Shown here: positions 37,293 to 46,349 of the stretch, one piece after another
Numbering within the stretch: the first letter of the stretch is position 1
Layout: each line of letters begins with the position of its first letter
Origin: Solirubrobacter sp963798325
GTDB taxonomy: Bacteria > Actinomycetota > Thermoleophilia > Solirubrobacterales > Solirubrobacteraceae
Length of the DNA: 64,000 bases
Direction of reading: 5' to 3'
Assembly: GCA_963798325.1 (NCBI GenBank)
Contig: CAWCSS010000008.1
Coordinates: 496,001 to 560,000, forward strand
The notes under the pieces: model-generated
The model's database searches: none
The model's input: the letters and a program-made list of their open reading frames with translations, nothing else
Told to the model about the DNA's origin: nothing
Translations under genes and position numbers: made by a program

Positions 37293-39220
37293 GCACTGTC
37301 GACGCACCGCCCGTCCTGCATCCGCTGGAGCCGCTGAGCGCCGCCGAGGTGGGTCTGGCCAGTTCGATCCTGAAGGCCGAGAAGGCGCTCGCGGCGACCG
37401 CGCGCTTCGTCTTCATCAGCCTGCACGAGCCCGCCAAGGCCGCCGTGCAGGCGGGCCGGCCGGTCGCGCGCGAGGCCTTCGTCGTCCTCTACGAGAAGGC
37501 CGAGCGCAAGACCTATGAGGCCGTCGTCTCGCTGACCGACCGTTCGGTCGTCTCGTTCGAGCACATCGAGGGCGTGCAGCCGCCGATCACCGCCGAGGAG
37601 TTCATGGCCTGCGAGGAGCTCGTCCAGAGCGATCCGCAGTGGCAGGCGGCGATGCGCCTGCGCGGGATCGAGGACTTCTCGCTGGCGATGATCGACCCGT
37701 GGGCCGCGGCCTACACCGGCCCGGAGGACGACCCGGGGGAGCGGCGGATCGCGCGGCCGCTCACGTGGGTGCGCTCCGAGCCCGGCGAGCACGGCTACGC
37801 CCGGCCGATCGAAGGTCTCGTGGTGACCGTGGACCTGGACGCGATGGAGGTCGTGCAGGTCGACGACCACGGCGTCGTCGGAATCCCGCCCGCGCCCGGC
37901 AACTACGACGTCGAGCGGATGGCGGCGCCGGACAACGTGCCGTCCTTCGCGGCCGTGCGCGGCGACCTCAAGCCGATCTCGATCACCCAGCCCGAGGGCG
38001 CCTCGTTCACCGTCACCGGGCACCACGTCGCGTGGCAGAAGTGGGGCGTGCGGGTGGGCTTCACGCCGCGCGAAGGGCTCGTCCTGCACGAGCTCTCCTA
38101 CGACGAGCGCCCGATCATCTACCGCGCGTCGCTGGCCGAGATGTACGTCCCCTACGGCGACCCGGCGCCGACGCATCGCCACAAGAACGTCTTCGACCAG
38201 GGCGAGTACGGCGTCGGCTGGCTGGCGAACTCCCTGACGCTCGGGTGCGACTGCGTGGGCGAGATCACCTACCTCGACGGCGTGGTCAATGATCAGGACG
38301 GCGAGCCGGCGGTGATCGAGAACGCCATCTGCATGCACGAGGAGGACTTCGGGATCGGCTGGAAGCACACGGACTTCCGGACCGAGGAGGTCGAGGTGCG
38401 GCGGCTGCGGCGGCTCGTGATCTCCTCGATCGCCACCGTGGGCAACTACGAGTACGGGTACTTCTGGTACCTCTACACCGACGGCACGATCGAGTACGAG
38501 GTCAAGCTCTCCGGCGTGATCTCCACCGGCGCGGTCGAGGTCGGCACGCGACCCGCGCACGGCACGCTCGTCGCTCCCGGGCTCTACGGCCCGCACCACC
38601 AGCACTTCTTCTGCGTGCGTCTGGACATGGCGGTCGACGGCAACGCCAACACGGTCGTGCAGGTCGACTCCGAGCCGCTGCCGTGGGGGCCGGAGAACCC
38701 GACCGGGACGGCGTGGGTGACCAAGCGCACGCCGCTGACCAGCGAGAGCGAGGCCAAGGGGCAGATCGATCCGCTGCGCGGTCGCTTCTGGCGCATCGAG
38801 AACCCGGAGAAGGTCTCGCCGCTCGGCGACGCGGTGGCCTACAAGCTCGTCCCGGGCGAGAACGTCGCGCCGATGTTCGCGCCCGACTCGCGCTTCGCCC
38901 AGCGCGCCGGCTTCACCGCCGAGCACGTGTGGGTGACGGCGTATGACCCGGCGCAGCGCTTCGCCGCCGGCGACTACCCCAATCAGCACCCGGGCGGGGA
39001 CGGCGTTCCGCACTACCAGGCCGCCGACCGGCCGACCGAGGGCACCGACGTGGTGCTCTGGTACACGTTCGGCGCCCACCACATCGTGCGCCCGGAGGAC
39101 TGGCCGGTGATGCCGGTCACCCACGTCGGCTTCAAGCTCAAGCCGTCCGGCTTCTTCTCCGGCAACCCGGCACTGGACATGCCGCCGTCGCACGCGGCGC
39201 ACTGCCACCACCCCGGATAA
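37289..39220 (+). CDS. Copper-containing primary-amine oxidase (TPQ enzyme)
   Basis: This 643-residue protein converts primary amines to aldehydes, ammonia and hydrogen peroxide. The TPQ precursor is Tyr 387 in 'TVGNYEYGY'. Copper ligands fit 'HHQHFF' (His 437 and 439) and a late His in 'GAHHIVRPEDWP' (about 598). The likely catalytic base is the Asp of 'VFDQGEYGVG', with 'ANSLTLGCDC' following. The sequence is close to the Arthrobacter phenylethylamine/histamine oxidase type. No signal peptide is seen, so it is cytoplasmic. GAGAGGAG lies upstream of ATG 37289. It is coupled to the permease and followed by a strong hairpin. Confidence 0.95.
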   Translation: MSTVDAPPVLHPLEPLSAAEVGLASSILKAEKALAATARFVFISLHEPAKAAVQAGRPVAREAFVVLYEKAERKTYEAVVSLTDRSVVSFEHIEGVQPPITAEEFMACEELVQSDPQWQAAMRLRGIEDFSLAMIDPWAAAYTGPEDDPGERRIARPLTWVRSEPGEHGYARPIEGLVVTVDLDAMEVVQVDDHGVVGIPPAPGNYDVERMAAPDNVPSFAAVRGDLKPISITQPEGASFTVTGHHVAWQKWGVRVGFTPREGLVLHELSYDERPIIYRASLAEMYVPYGDPAPTHRHKNVFDQGEYGVGWLANSLTLGCDCVGEITYLDGVVNDQDGEPAVIENAICMHEEDFGIGWKHTDFRTEEVEVRRLRRLVISSIATVGNYEYGYFWYLYTDGTIEYEVKLSGVISTGAVEVGTRPAHGTLVAPGLYGPHHQHFFCVRLDMAVDGNANTVVQVDSEPLPWGPENPTGTAWVTKRTPLTSESEAKGQIDPLRGRFWRIENPEKVSPLGDAVAYKLVPGENVAPMFAPDSRFAQRAGFTAEHVWVTAYDPAQRFAAGDYPNQHPGGDGVPHYQAADRPTEGTDVVLWYTFGAHHIVRPEDWPVMPVTHVGFKLKPSGFFSGNPALDMPPSHAAHCHHPG

Positions 39221-39239
39221 CCGGTTCCTCACCGCTGAG

Positions 39240-39278
39240 AGCAACGGTGCGGCGCGTGTCTCGTGCCGCACCGTTGCT
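39240..39278 (+). terminator. 14-bp perfect stem hairpin after amine oxidase
   Basis: AGCAACGGTGCGGC (39240-39253) pairs perfectly with GCCGCACCGTTGCT (39265-39278) across an 11-nt loop, 19 bp after the stop codon. It is the best terminator candidate in the window. Confidence 0.75.
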
Positions 39279-39352
39279 CCGCGCCCACCCAGGCGCAGAC
39301 ATTGCTACGTCCCCGGCACATCGAAACCGTCGATCACGTGTTGAATGGGCCG

Positions 39353-41179
39353 ATGAAGGTCAGTCTCGCCGCCGCGCTCGTGCTCGCGCTCGCCCTGTTC
39401 GCCTCGCCCGCCAACGCGGCCGGGCCCAACCTGTTGCGCAACGCCTCCTGGGAACAGCCCTCATTCCAGGGCTGGGACTTCTTCCTCGACGGCGCCAGCG
39501 ACGCGGGGACGCAGTTCACCCCCGGCGTGGCGCGCGAGGGCGCCGGCTACGGCGTGATCCAGACCCCGGTCGACGGTCGCTCGTTCGCGCAGGACGTGCC
39601 CGTGGCCGCGCAGGTCAACCACAGCTACAGCTTCTCGGTGTGGATGCGCTCGGCGAATGGGGCGCCCTACAAGGGCACGCTCGCGCTGTTCGGGATAGGC
39701 AGCACGATCGAGGGCGTGGGCACCGACTTCACGGTCGGCGGCGCGTGGACGCTCGTGACCACGTCACTGAACGTGTCACAGTCAGGACACACCCAGTTGC
39801 GCGCGCAGGTCTACATGCACTCGCCCGATCTGCAGCTGCAGCTCGATGGCGCGCAGCTGATCGAGGCCGGTCTGACGAACAGCTCATGGGAGCGCGGGTT
39901 CAGCGGCTGGTCCACCTTCAACGGGACCGCCGTCACGAGCACGCTCAACGCACCCTCGGTCGCGCGCGACGGCGGCAACGTCGGCGTCGTGCGGGCGGGT
40001 GCGGCGTCACAGTCGATCGCTCAGGACCAGCCGATCTCGGCCCAGCCGGGCCAGAGCCACACGTTCTCGCTGTGGCTGCGCTCCGCCAGCGGCGCGCCTG
40101 TGTCCGGCCGGGTGGTGCTGTGGGCGCTCGGGGGTGCGCAGGAGTCGGCGGGGACGGCGTTCACCGTCGGCGGGGCGTGGCAACTGGTGAGCGCGACCCT
40201 GAGCGTGGCCACCGGCGGCCATAGCGCGCTGCGCTCTGAGGTCTACATCGACACTCCCGGCGTCGACCTCTTCCTCGACGGCGCGCAACTCGTCAACGAC
40301 GGGCTGGCGAACGCCGGCTTCGACCAGGGCTTCTTCCGCGGCTGGGACGCGTTCCCGCGCGGAGCGCTCGCGGCCGCTACCAGTGGCGGCGGGAGCGCGC
40401 GTGACGGGTCGGGCGTCGGCGCGATCAGCACCGACGCCGCCGGGCGCTCGTTCGCCCAGGACGTGGCGATGGCGATCGGCGCGGGGGAGAGCTACACGTT
40501 CTCGGCCTGGCTGCGCTCGCCGTCGGGCAAGCCGGTCAGCGGGTCGCTCGTGGTACGCGGCCTCGGCGGCCAGGAGGAGCAGGCCGCCACGTCGTTCACG
40601 ATCGGCTCGCGCTGGACGCTGGTCTCGGCGCCGCTGAACACGTCCGCGGCCCATACGGCGCTGCGGACCGAGGTCGTGCTCGACACACCCGGGCAACAGC
40701 TCGACGTCGACGCGGCGTCGCTGGCCGCCGGCAACGCCCGCGACGACACGATCGTCCCGCCTGATCCTGAGATCCCGCCGGCGGCCCCGCCCGCGCCTCC
40801 CGCACCGGCGCCGCTGAAGTTCGTGCGCAGCGCGATCTCCTACAAGTGGAACAACAACAAGGGCAACCTCACGCGCCTGGTGCGGCTGATCGTGCGCGAC
40901 GTGCCCGAGGGTGGGCGGGTCGAGCTGCGCTGCAAGGGCAAGGGCAAGGGCTGCCCGACCAGGAGGACGGTCGTGCGCAAGCGGATCGCGACGACGAGCT
41001 TCAAGACGCTGTTCGGCAAGCGCCGCCTGAGGACCGGGGCGACGGTCGAGGTCCGCGTGCTGGCGCCGAACATGATCGGCAAGGTCGCGAAGTTCACGAT
41101 GCGCAGGAAGAAGCTGCCGAAGGCCGCGTTCTCGTGCCTGGCGCCGGGCGCCAAGAAGCCCGCGAAGTGCCCTAAGTGA
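39353..41179 (+). CDS. Secreted protein with three carbohydrate-binding-like repeats and lineage C-terminal module
   Basis: This 608-residue protein has a signal peptide ending at 'ASPANAA'. Three repeats of about 150 residues follow, each with an 'F.GWD.F' start, 'SFAQDV', 'SYSFSVWMRSANGAPYKG' and 'TFTVGGAWTLV'-like strands, resembling CBM4/9-type jelly-roll domains. A Pro-rich linker ('PPDPEIPPAAPPAPPAP') leads to a basic C-terminal module ('CKGKGKGCP', 'ATVEVRVLAPN', 'CLAPGAKKPAKC') shared with the 10454-12649 protein. It probably binds a surface polymer. ATG 39353 starts the signal peptide. Its end overlaps the convergent ABC1 kinase gene by 8 bp. Confidence 0.75.
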   Translation: MKVSLAAALVLALALFASPANAAGPNLLRNASWEQPSFQGWDFFLDGASDAGTQFTPGVAREGAGYGVIQTPVDGRSFAQDVPVAAQVNHSYSFSVWMRSANGAPYKGTLALFGIGSTIEGVGTDFTVGGAWTLVTTSLNVSQSGHTQLRAQVYMHSPDLQLQLDGAQLIEAGLTNSSWERGFSGWSTFNGTAVTSTLNAPSVARDGGNVGVVRAGAASQSIAQDQPISAQPGQSHTFSLWLRSASGAPVSGRVVLWALGGAQESAGTAFTVGGAWQLVSATLSVATGGHSALRSEVYIDTPGVDLFLDGAQLVNDGLANAGFDQGFFRGWDAFPRGALAAATSGGGSARDGSGVGAISTDAAGRSFAQDVAMAIGAGESYTFSAWLRSPSGKPVSGSLVVRGLGGQEEQAATSFTIGSRWTLVSAPLNTSAAHTALRTEVVLDTPGQQLDVDAASLAAGNARDDTIVPPDPEIPPAAPPAPPAPAPLKFVRSAISYKWNNNKGNLTRLVRLIVRDVPEGGRVELRCKGKGKGCPTRRTVVRKRIATTSFKTLFGKRRLRTGATVEVRVLAPNMIGKVAKFTMRRKKLPKAAFSCLAPGAKKPAKCPK

Positions 41180-42542
41180 AGAAGGCGGTCTCCTGGCGGC
41201 CGAGCTCGGTGACGGGCTCGTCGTCGTAGATCCACTCGCGCGCGATCCGGTGCCAGTTGGCCTTCGCGCGCAGCTGGCCGAGCACGGCGAGCGTGAGCAT
41301 CTCGACGCGGCGGCCGAAGATGTGGTCGGGCGGGAGCGTCTCGTGGCGCATCTGGCCGAAGTGCTCGGAGCGCGGGTCGGACATGTCGATCATCACCTGG
41401 GTGGCGATCTCGGGCGCGAGCTCGATCTCCTCGTCGGTCAGGTACCACCAGGTGGCGTCGAGGAACTGGCTCAGCAGCTTGTCCGGGCGGAACTTGTCCG
41501 GCTGCTTGAGCAGGCCGCCCTTGGCCCAGATCTCCCACAGCGTCTGGGCGTCGCCTTCGTGGCCGGCGCGCTGGGTGGCGAGCTCGAGCTCGATCAACTC
41601 GCGCGGCATGACCTTGAACAGGCCGAAGTCCAGGAAGGCGACGCGGCCGTCGGGCATCTGCAGGAAGTTGCCGGGGTGCGGGTCGCCGCTGAACTGCCGG
41701 TGGCGGTACATGCAGCCGAAGTAGAAGCGGAAGATGATCTCGCCGACGCGATCGCGCGTGGCCTGGTCGGACTCCTTGATCGAGTCGAAGCCGGTGCCGA
41801 CGACGAACTCGGAGACCATCACCTTCTCGCGGCTGAGGTCGGTGACCACGCTGGGGACGACGATGAACGGGTGGCCCTTGAAGATCCGCGCGAGCGAGCG
41901 CTGGTTCTGGGCCTCGAGCTCGTAGTCGAGCTCGTCGTAGATCCGTGAGCGGATCTCCTCGGCCGTGTTCTTGACGTCCAGGCCGGGCGCGATGCGCTTC
42001 ATCAGCCGCAGGATCATCCCCAGGTTCTGCATGTCGGCCCGCACGGCGGCGGCGACGCCCGGGTACTGGACCTTGACCGCCACGTCGCGCCCGTCGTGCA
42101 GCGTCGCGCGGTAGACCTGGCCGATCGAGGCGGCGGCGATCGCGTCAGAGTCGAACTCCGCGAAGTGCTCCTTCAGCGGCCCGCCGAGCTCGGACTCGAT
42201 CACCTTGCGCATGCCGCCGAAGCTCACGTTCGGCGCGGCGTCGCGGAGCGCGGCGAGCTTGCGCTGGAACTCCTCGCGGTGCTCCTCCGGGACGAGCCCG
42301 ACGTCGAGGAAGCTCATCACCTGCCCGAGCTTCATCGCCGCGCCCTTCATCGTCCCCAGCGCGGTCACGATCTGCTCGGCGGCCTCGATGTGGCGGCGCT
42401 CGAGCGCGGCCGATTTCCCGTCGTCGGAGCGAGCGATGTTCGTCGCCTGGGTCCCCAGATGCCTCGCGGCCTGGCCGGCGGCGAGGCTCGAGATCTTCGC
42501 CGTGCGGGCGATCCGCGAGGTGGGGATCTTGTCTTTGGCCAC
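41172..42542 (-). CDS. ABC1/UbiB-family atypical kinase (AarF-like)
   Basis: This 456-residue protein has the family 'MKLGQVMSFLD' (KxGQ) motif, 'AAASIGQVYRATLHDGRDVA' with the conserved Lys in 'VAVKVQYPG', 'SGDPHPGNFL' and 'VAFLDFGLFK'. ABC1 proteins regulate quinone or isoprenoid-lipid metabolism through ATPase activity. The N-terminus 'AKDKIPTSRIARTAKISSLA' is typical of the actinobacterial group. The start is GTG 42542, which shares its first G with the upstream gene's TAG stop, so translation is coupled. Confidence 0.9.
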   Translation of the reverse strand: MAKDKIPTSRIARTAKISSLAAGQAARHLGTQATNIARSDDGKSAALERRHIEAAEQIVTALGTMKGAAMKLGQVMSFLDVGLVPEEHREEFQRKLAALRDAAPNVSFGGMRKVIESELGGPLKEHFAEFDSDAIAAASIGQVYRATLHDGRDVAVKVQYPGVAAAVRADMQNLGMILRLMKRIAPGLDVKNTAEEIRSRIYDELDYELEAQNQRSLARIFKGHPFIVVPSVVTDLSREKVMVSEFVVGTGFDSIKESDQATRDRVGEIIFRFYFGCMYRHRQFSGDPHPGNFLQMPDGRVAFLDFGLFKVMPRELIELELATQRAGHEGDAQTLWEIWAKGGLLKQPDKFRPDKLLSQFLDATWWYLTDEEIELAPEIATQVMIDMSDPRSEHFGQMRHETLPPDHIFGRRVEMLTLAVLGQLRAKANWHRIAREWIYDDEPVTELGRQETAFFT

Positions 42543-43264
42543 TACGGAGCGGGTACGGGCGTGGCGGCGGTGGGGACGGGTGTGGCGGTGTTCGGTGTGG
42601 CCGCGGCGGGTGGCGTGGCGGTGGCGGTCTCGGTGGGTGGCGCGGTCGCGGTCTCGGTCGCCTCGGCGGTGGGCGTCCCGGTCGCCTGGGCGGTGGCGGT
42701 CGCGGTCGCCTCGTCGGTCCCGGCGGCCGTCGGGGTCGGGGTCGCGGTCTCGGAGCGGCTGCCGCCGAAGACGCTGGTCGAGCGGTTCGAGTGCCCGACC
42801 GAGTGCCCGAAGACGGCCAGCTCGGACGCGGTGACCACGGCGGCGCCGATCACCGCGGCCAAGAGCCCGGTGCTGATGGCGAGCTTCCACGGGAAGGCGC
42901 GCCGTTGGCGCTGCGTGCGCTTCGGCGTGCGCAGGCCGAAGGGATCGTCCTCGTCACCCCACCGGCCTACCCGTTCGGGCCCTTGCCCTCGCGCGCCGAC
43001 GCCCGTGGGCTGCTCCGCCCGCACCGCGGCGCCCGTCCCGGTCCGCCGTGTGACCCGCGGCGCGGCCTTGGTGATGACCTTGGCCGGCCGGTTGAGGGCC
43101 TCGGAGACGATCGCCACGATGATCGGCGTGATCGCGGTGGCCAGCAGCGAGCCTCGCTCCCAGAACATCGGGACCACGATGGCGGCGGCCACCGCGGCGA
43201 GGCTCGAGATCAGGAGGGTCTGCAGCGAGAGCCCGCTGTTCGGTTCCTTCTTCTCGGGAGGCAC
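42542..43264 (-). CDS. Membrane-anchored protein with Thr/Ala/Pro-rich tail
   Basis: This 240-residue protein has two hydrophobic segments near the N-terminus ('LLISSLAAVAAAIVVPMFW', 'LATAITPIIVAIVSEAL'). A basic Arg-rich cytosolic-looking linker with 'TPKRTQRQRRAFPWKLAIS' follows, then another membrane helix. The tail is low-complexity, made of TAT/PT repeats ('TATPTPTAAGTDEATATATA'). The tail is probably outside the cell and possibly glycosylated (inference). It sits immediately upstream of the ABC1 kinase. No family name is assigned. Confidence 0.6.
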   Translation of the reverse strand: MPPEKKEPNSGLSLQTLLISSLAAVAAAIVVPMFWERGSLLATAITPIIVAIVSEALNRPAKVITKAAPRVTRRTGTGAAVRAEQPTGVGARGQGPERVGRWGDEDDPFGLRTPKRTQRQRRAFPWKLAISTGLLAAVIGAAVVTASELAVFGHSVGHSNRSTSVFGGSRSETATPTPTAAGTDEATATATAQATGTPTAEATETATAPPTETATATPPAAATPNTATPVPTAATPVPAP

Positions 43265-43274
43265 GCCTCCGACG

Positions 43275-44009
43275 TTAGCGCTCCACCTTCGAGCCGGGAA
43301 CGATGTCGTCGGACCCGTCCGGCCAGCGCACCCAGGCCTTGTGGCCGCCGTCGTAGTCGGGGCCCCAGAGGACCAGCGTGGCGTCGTTCCCGAGCGCCTT
43401 GCAGGGCTCGTCGCCCTCGGGGTCCTCGCCGCGCCAGATGCGCACGAACGGGTTGCTCTGAAGCTCGTCGCCGACCGTGCTCGGATCGGTGTGGCCCGGC
43501 CGGATCACGGTGTCGCCGGGGAGCTTGAGGATCACTTCCATGATCGAGTGCTTGATGTCCTCGAAGCTCGTGGAGCCGGGCGCGCGGACGCCGCCGACGG
43601 AGCCCTTGAACAGCGTGTCTCCCGTGAACAGCTGGCCGTTGACCAGCAGGTTGAGCATTCCCCCCGTATGGCCGGGGGTGTGGATGGCGGTCACGGTCAG
43701 GCGGCCGACCTTGACCGTGTCGCCGGGGTTCAGCGGCTCGGTGTCCGCGATCTCCTCGGCCGGGTTGGCCATCACCTTCGCCTCGGGCCAGTGCGCGCGC
43801 GCCTGGTCGAGGTCGCACACGTGGTCGTGGTGGTGGTGGGTGAGGAGGATGTGGGTGACGGTCAGGCCGTGCTCGTCGGCCTTCTCGAACAGCGGACCGA
43901 GCGGGCCGCCGGCGTCGACCAGGAACGCGTCGGTGTTCGGCCCCGCCGCGACGAGGTAGGTGTTGGTCAGGAAGCCATCACTCATGGAGCGCTCGACGAT
44001 CATGGCCAT
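43275..44009 (-). CDS. MBL-fold metallohydrolase, glyoxalase II-like
   Basis: This 244-residue protein has the metal site 'LLTHHHHDHVCDLDQ' (HxHxDH), 'TPGHTGGMLNLLV', 'FTGDTLFKGSVGG' and a final 'IRPGHTDPSTVG'. The zinc ligands of a hydroxyacylglutathione-hydrolase-like or persulfide-dioxygenase-like enzyme are all present. Its start is 20 bp from a divergent glyoxalase-I-like gene, so a joint role in aldehyde or thiol-adduct detoxification is plausible; mycothiol rather than glutathione may be the thiol in Actinomycetota (inference). Confidence 0.85.
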   Translation of the reverse strand: MAMIVERSMSDGFLTNTYLVAAGPNTDAFLVDAGGPLGPLFEKADEHGLTVTHILLTHHHHDHVCDLDQARAHWPEAKVMANPAEEIADTEPLNPGDTVKVGRLTVTAIHTPGHTGGMLNLLVNGQLFTGDTLFKGSVGGVRAPGSTSFEDIKHSIMEVILKLPGDTVIRPGHTDPSTVGDELQSNPFVRIWRGEDPEGDEPCKALGNDATLVLWGPDYDGGHKAWVRWPDGSDDIVPGSKVER

Positions 44010-44029
44010 GACGGTACCCTCGCGGCGTT

Positions 44030-44401
44030 ATGGAGCTCATCCACACCTGTTACCGGATCGGCGACATCGACCGATCCGTCGCCTTCTACGAGGCGCTCGG
44101 CTTCGAGGAGCGCCGCCGGATGCCGATCCGCGAGGAAGCGATCAACGTGTTCATGGGGCTGCCCGGAGACGGCGACCGTCTCGAGCTCACCTACAACCAC
44201 GGCGTCGACTCCTACGAGCTCGGCACGGGCTACAACCACATCGCGCTCACCGTCGATGACATCACGGCGACGCTCGAGCGCCTCGGCGGGCAGGGCATCG
44301 AACCGGAGAAGCCGCCGTATCGCGTGCGTGAGGGCGGATCGCTGATCGCCTTCGTCCGCGATCCGGACGGGTACCGGATCGAGTTGATCGAGAAGCACTA
44401 G
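44030..44401 (+). CDS. Glyoxalase I-like VOC family protein
   Basis: This 123-residue protein has the lactoylglutathione lyase pattern: 'MELIHTCYRIGDIDRSVAFY' N-terminus, 'ALGFEERRRMPI', 'YNHIALTVDDI' and a last metal Glu in 'DPDGYRIELIEK'. Metal ligands His 5, Glu (in 'LELTYNH'), His and Glu are in place. It is divergent from the MBL hydrolase and 5 bp before the Ppx/GppA gene. Confidence 0.88.
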   Translation: MELIHTCYRIGDIDRSVAFYEALGFEERRRMPIREEAINVFMGLPGDGDRLELTYNHGVDSYELGTGYNHIALTVDDITATLERLGGQGIEPEKPPYRVREGGSLIAFVRDPDGYRIELIEKH

Positions 44402-44406
44402 CCGTC

Positions 44407-45891
44407 ATGGAGCGACGGCTCGCCGTCATCGACTGCGGGTCCAACTCGTTCCGCCTGGTCGTCTTCACCTACACCGACACGTGGTGGAAGCGCACCGACG
44501 AGATCCACGAGGCCGTGCGCGTGGGCGAGGGCCTGGAGGGCTCCGGCGAACTGCAGCCGGAGCCGATGGAGCGCGCGCTGGAGACGCTGGACCTCTACGC
44601 GCACTTCTGCTCGGCGACGGGGATCGAAGACGTGGCGCCGGTCGCGACGTCGGCGATCCGCGACGCGGGCAACCAGGCCGAGTTCCTGGCGGCGGCGCGG
44701 TCGCGGTCGGGGCTGGAGGTCGTCGTGCTGCCCGGGCCGTCCGAGGCGCGCTACGGGTATCTGGCGGCGGTCAACTCGACCACGCTGTCCGACGGCGTGG
44801 TCCTGGATCTCGGCGGCGGCTCGATGCAGCTCACGCTGGTGCGGGACCGCCTGGCTGCCGACGCGCGATCGTGGCCGCTGGGCGCCGTGCGCATGACCGA
44901 GCGCTTCGCGCCGGGCAAGAAGAAGCAGACGCGGGCGCTGCGCGAGCACGTCGCGGCCGAGCTTTCGAGCGCGTCCTGGCTGGGTTCCGACGGGCGCCTG
45001 GTCGCGGTCGGCGGCACCGCTCGTAATCTGGCCGCCGCCGCCCAGCTGGCGGCCGGCATGCCGTCCTACGGCATCCAGGGCTACTTCGTCTCGCGTGAGG
45101 CGCTGGGTGCGCTGATCGAGGAGTTCAGCGCGCTGGCTCCGTCCGAGCGCGGGAGCGTGGCGGGGGTGAAGGCCTCGCGCGGCGACCTCATCCTGGCCGG
45201 CGCGCTGGTGATCGACAGTGTGCTGGAGGCGGGCGGGTTCTCGGGTTTCGAGGCCACCGAGGCCGGCCTGCGCGAGGGCGTGTTCTTCGAGCGCCTCTAC
45301 CCGGAGGGCCTGGCCAGCGACGTCCGCCGCGAGTCCGTCCGCAACCTCGCCGCCCAGTACGACACCGACTTCGCCCACTCCGAGCACGTCGCCCGGCTGG
45401 CACTGGAGATGTGGGACGCGCTGGGCGCCGTCGGCCTGCACGCCGCCGACCCCGAGGAGCGCGAGCTCGTCTGGGCGACCGCGATGCTCCACGACATCGG
45501 CGTGGCCGTCGACTACGACGACCACCACAAGCACTCCCGCTATCTGATCCTGAATGCGGGTCTGCCGGGCTTCTCACCGCGCGAGACCGCGCTGATCGGC
45601 CAGGCCGCCCGCTATCACCGCAAGGGCACGCCGGGCCTCGGGATCTTCGCTCCGGTCACGCGCTCAGGAGATGCGGCGCTGCTGGACCGGGTGGCCGCCG
45701 CGGTCCGGCTGGCGGAGCAGTTGGAGCGCCCGCGAGACCAGTCCGTGCACGCGTGCGACGTGGTGCTGGAGAACGGCACCGTCGAGTTGCGCCTGCACGC
45801 GTCGGGGGACGTCCGCATCGCGCGGTGGGCCGCCGAACGGCAGGGCGAGTTGTTCCGGCGGGCGTTCTCGCGCGAGCTCGCGGTGAGCTAA
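44407..45891 (+). CDS. Ppx/GppA phosphatase family protein with C-terminal HD domain
   Basis: This 494-residue protein begins 'MERRLAVIDCGSNSFRLVVF', the ASKHA phosphate-1 motif, and has 'VVLDLGGGSMQLTL' as the second nucleotide motif. The C-terminal third is an HD domain ('HSEHVARLALEMWDA', 'AMLHDIGVAVDYDDHHKH'). Such proteins are exopolyphosphatases and/or (p)ppGpp 5'-phosphohydrolases. It follows the glyoxalase gene at 5 bp, and the second 362-nt structured repeat follows its stop by about 95 bp. Confidence 0.9.
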   Translation: MERRLAVIDCGSNSFRLVVFTYTDTWWKRTDEIHEAVRVGEGLEGSGELQPEPMERALETLDLYAHFCSATGIEDVAPVATSAIRDAGNQAEFLAAARSRSGLEVVVLPGPSEARYGYLAAVNSTTLSDGVVLDLGGGSMQLTLVRDRLAADARSWPLGAVRMTERFAPGKKKQTRALREHVAAELSSASWLGSDGRLVAVGGTARNLAAAAQLAAGMPSYGIQGYFVSREALGALIEEFSALAPSERGSVAGVKASRGDLILAGALVIDSVLEAGGFSGFEATEAGLREGVFFERLYPEGLASDVRRESVRNLAAQYDTDFAHSEHVARLALEMWDALGAVGLHAADPEERELVWATAMLHDIGVAVDYDDHHKHSRYLILNAGLPGFSPRETALIGQAARYHRKGTPGLGIFAPVTRSGDAALLDRVAAAVRLAEQLERPRDQSVHACDVVLENGTVELRLHASGDVRIARWAAERQGELFRRAFSRELAVS

Positions 45892-45987
45892 CGGCGAGCG
45901 GATCGCCTCGCGAGCGTCAAGGGCACCGCTTCGCGGCTCGCTTCGCTCGGCCCTTCGGGCTGCCGATTGACTGCCGCGACTCGATCC

Positions 45988-46349
45988 GCTTATGGGCTGG
46001 TCATGGCTGGCTCCGCCAGGGTGGCCTCCGAGGGAGGCCCACCTGTCACCAACGGCCGCGGGACGGGCGGTTTCGATCACGTTCGATTGGTCGTGTTGGC
46101 GCGTGGGTGGGGGTGCCGTCGCAAGGTTTCCTGTCAGGACGCTTTCCGACGGCACCCCCGGTGCTGGGGCCGTTTCGTCCGCCGAACCGATCAGGGGTGG
46201 CCCGCCCGTGGCGGGCACACCGGCGCCAGCCGGTCCTCACTGCCCCAATAAGCAGGGCGCGGCCAGGCGGGTCAAGCGCGCCCACCCGCGATGAGTCGAC
46301 TACGCGCTCCGGGCGCGCTTGACGCGACCGCCGCGCTCTGCTCGCCGTC
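45988..46349 (+). repeat. 362-nt structured repeat, copy B (candidate non-coding RNA)
   Basis: It has the same length and orientation as copy A. The closing helix is GCTTATGGG (45988-45996) with 46244-46253 (one bulged A). GGTGG pairs TCACC near 46020-46050 through a G-U. The long hairpin is a perfect 13 bp (46109-46121 with 46147-46159). GCCCGCC/GGCGGGC lies at 46200-46216 and ACCGGC-GCCA-GCCGGT at 46219-46234. The 3' hairpin pairs 46251-46260 with 46333-46342 and 46271-46283 perfectly with 46311-46323. Base pairs differ from copy A in compensating ways at four positions at least. The 45892-45987 stretch before it holds only small UUC-loop hairpins. The convergent ASCH-like gene's stop codon overlaps its last two bases. 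Confidence 0.8.

Noticed and set aside
42540..42780. Tandem-looking GCGGTGGCGGT repeats
   Set aside because: These are codon runs for the Thr/Ala/Pro tail of the 42542-43264 protein, not an independent repeat.
45967..46251. Open frame inside structured repeat copy B (94 codons)
   Set aside because: It starts upstream of the repeat, is Arg/Gly-rich and not conserved with copy A.
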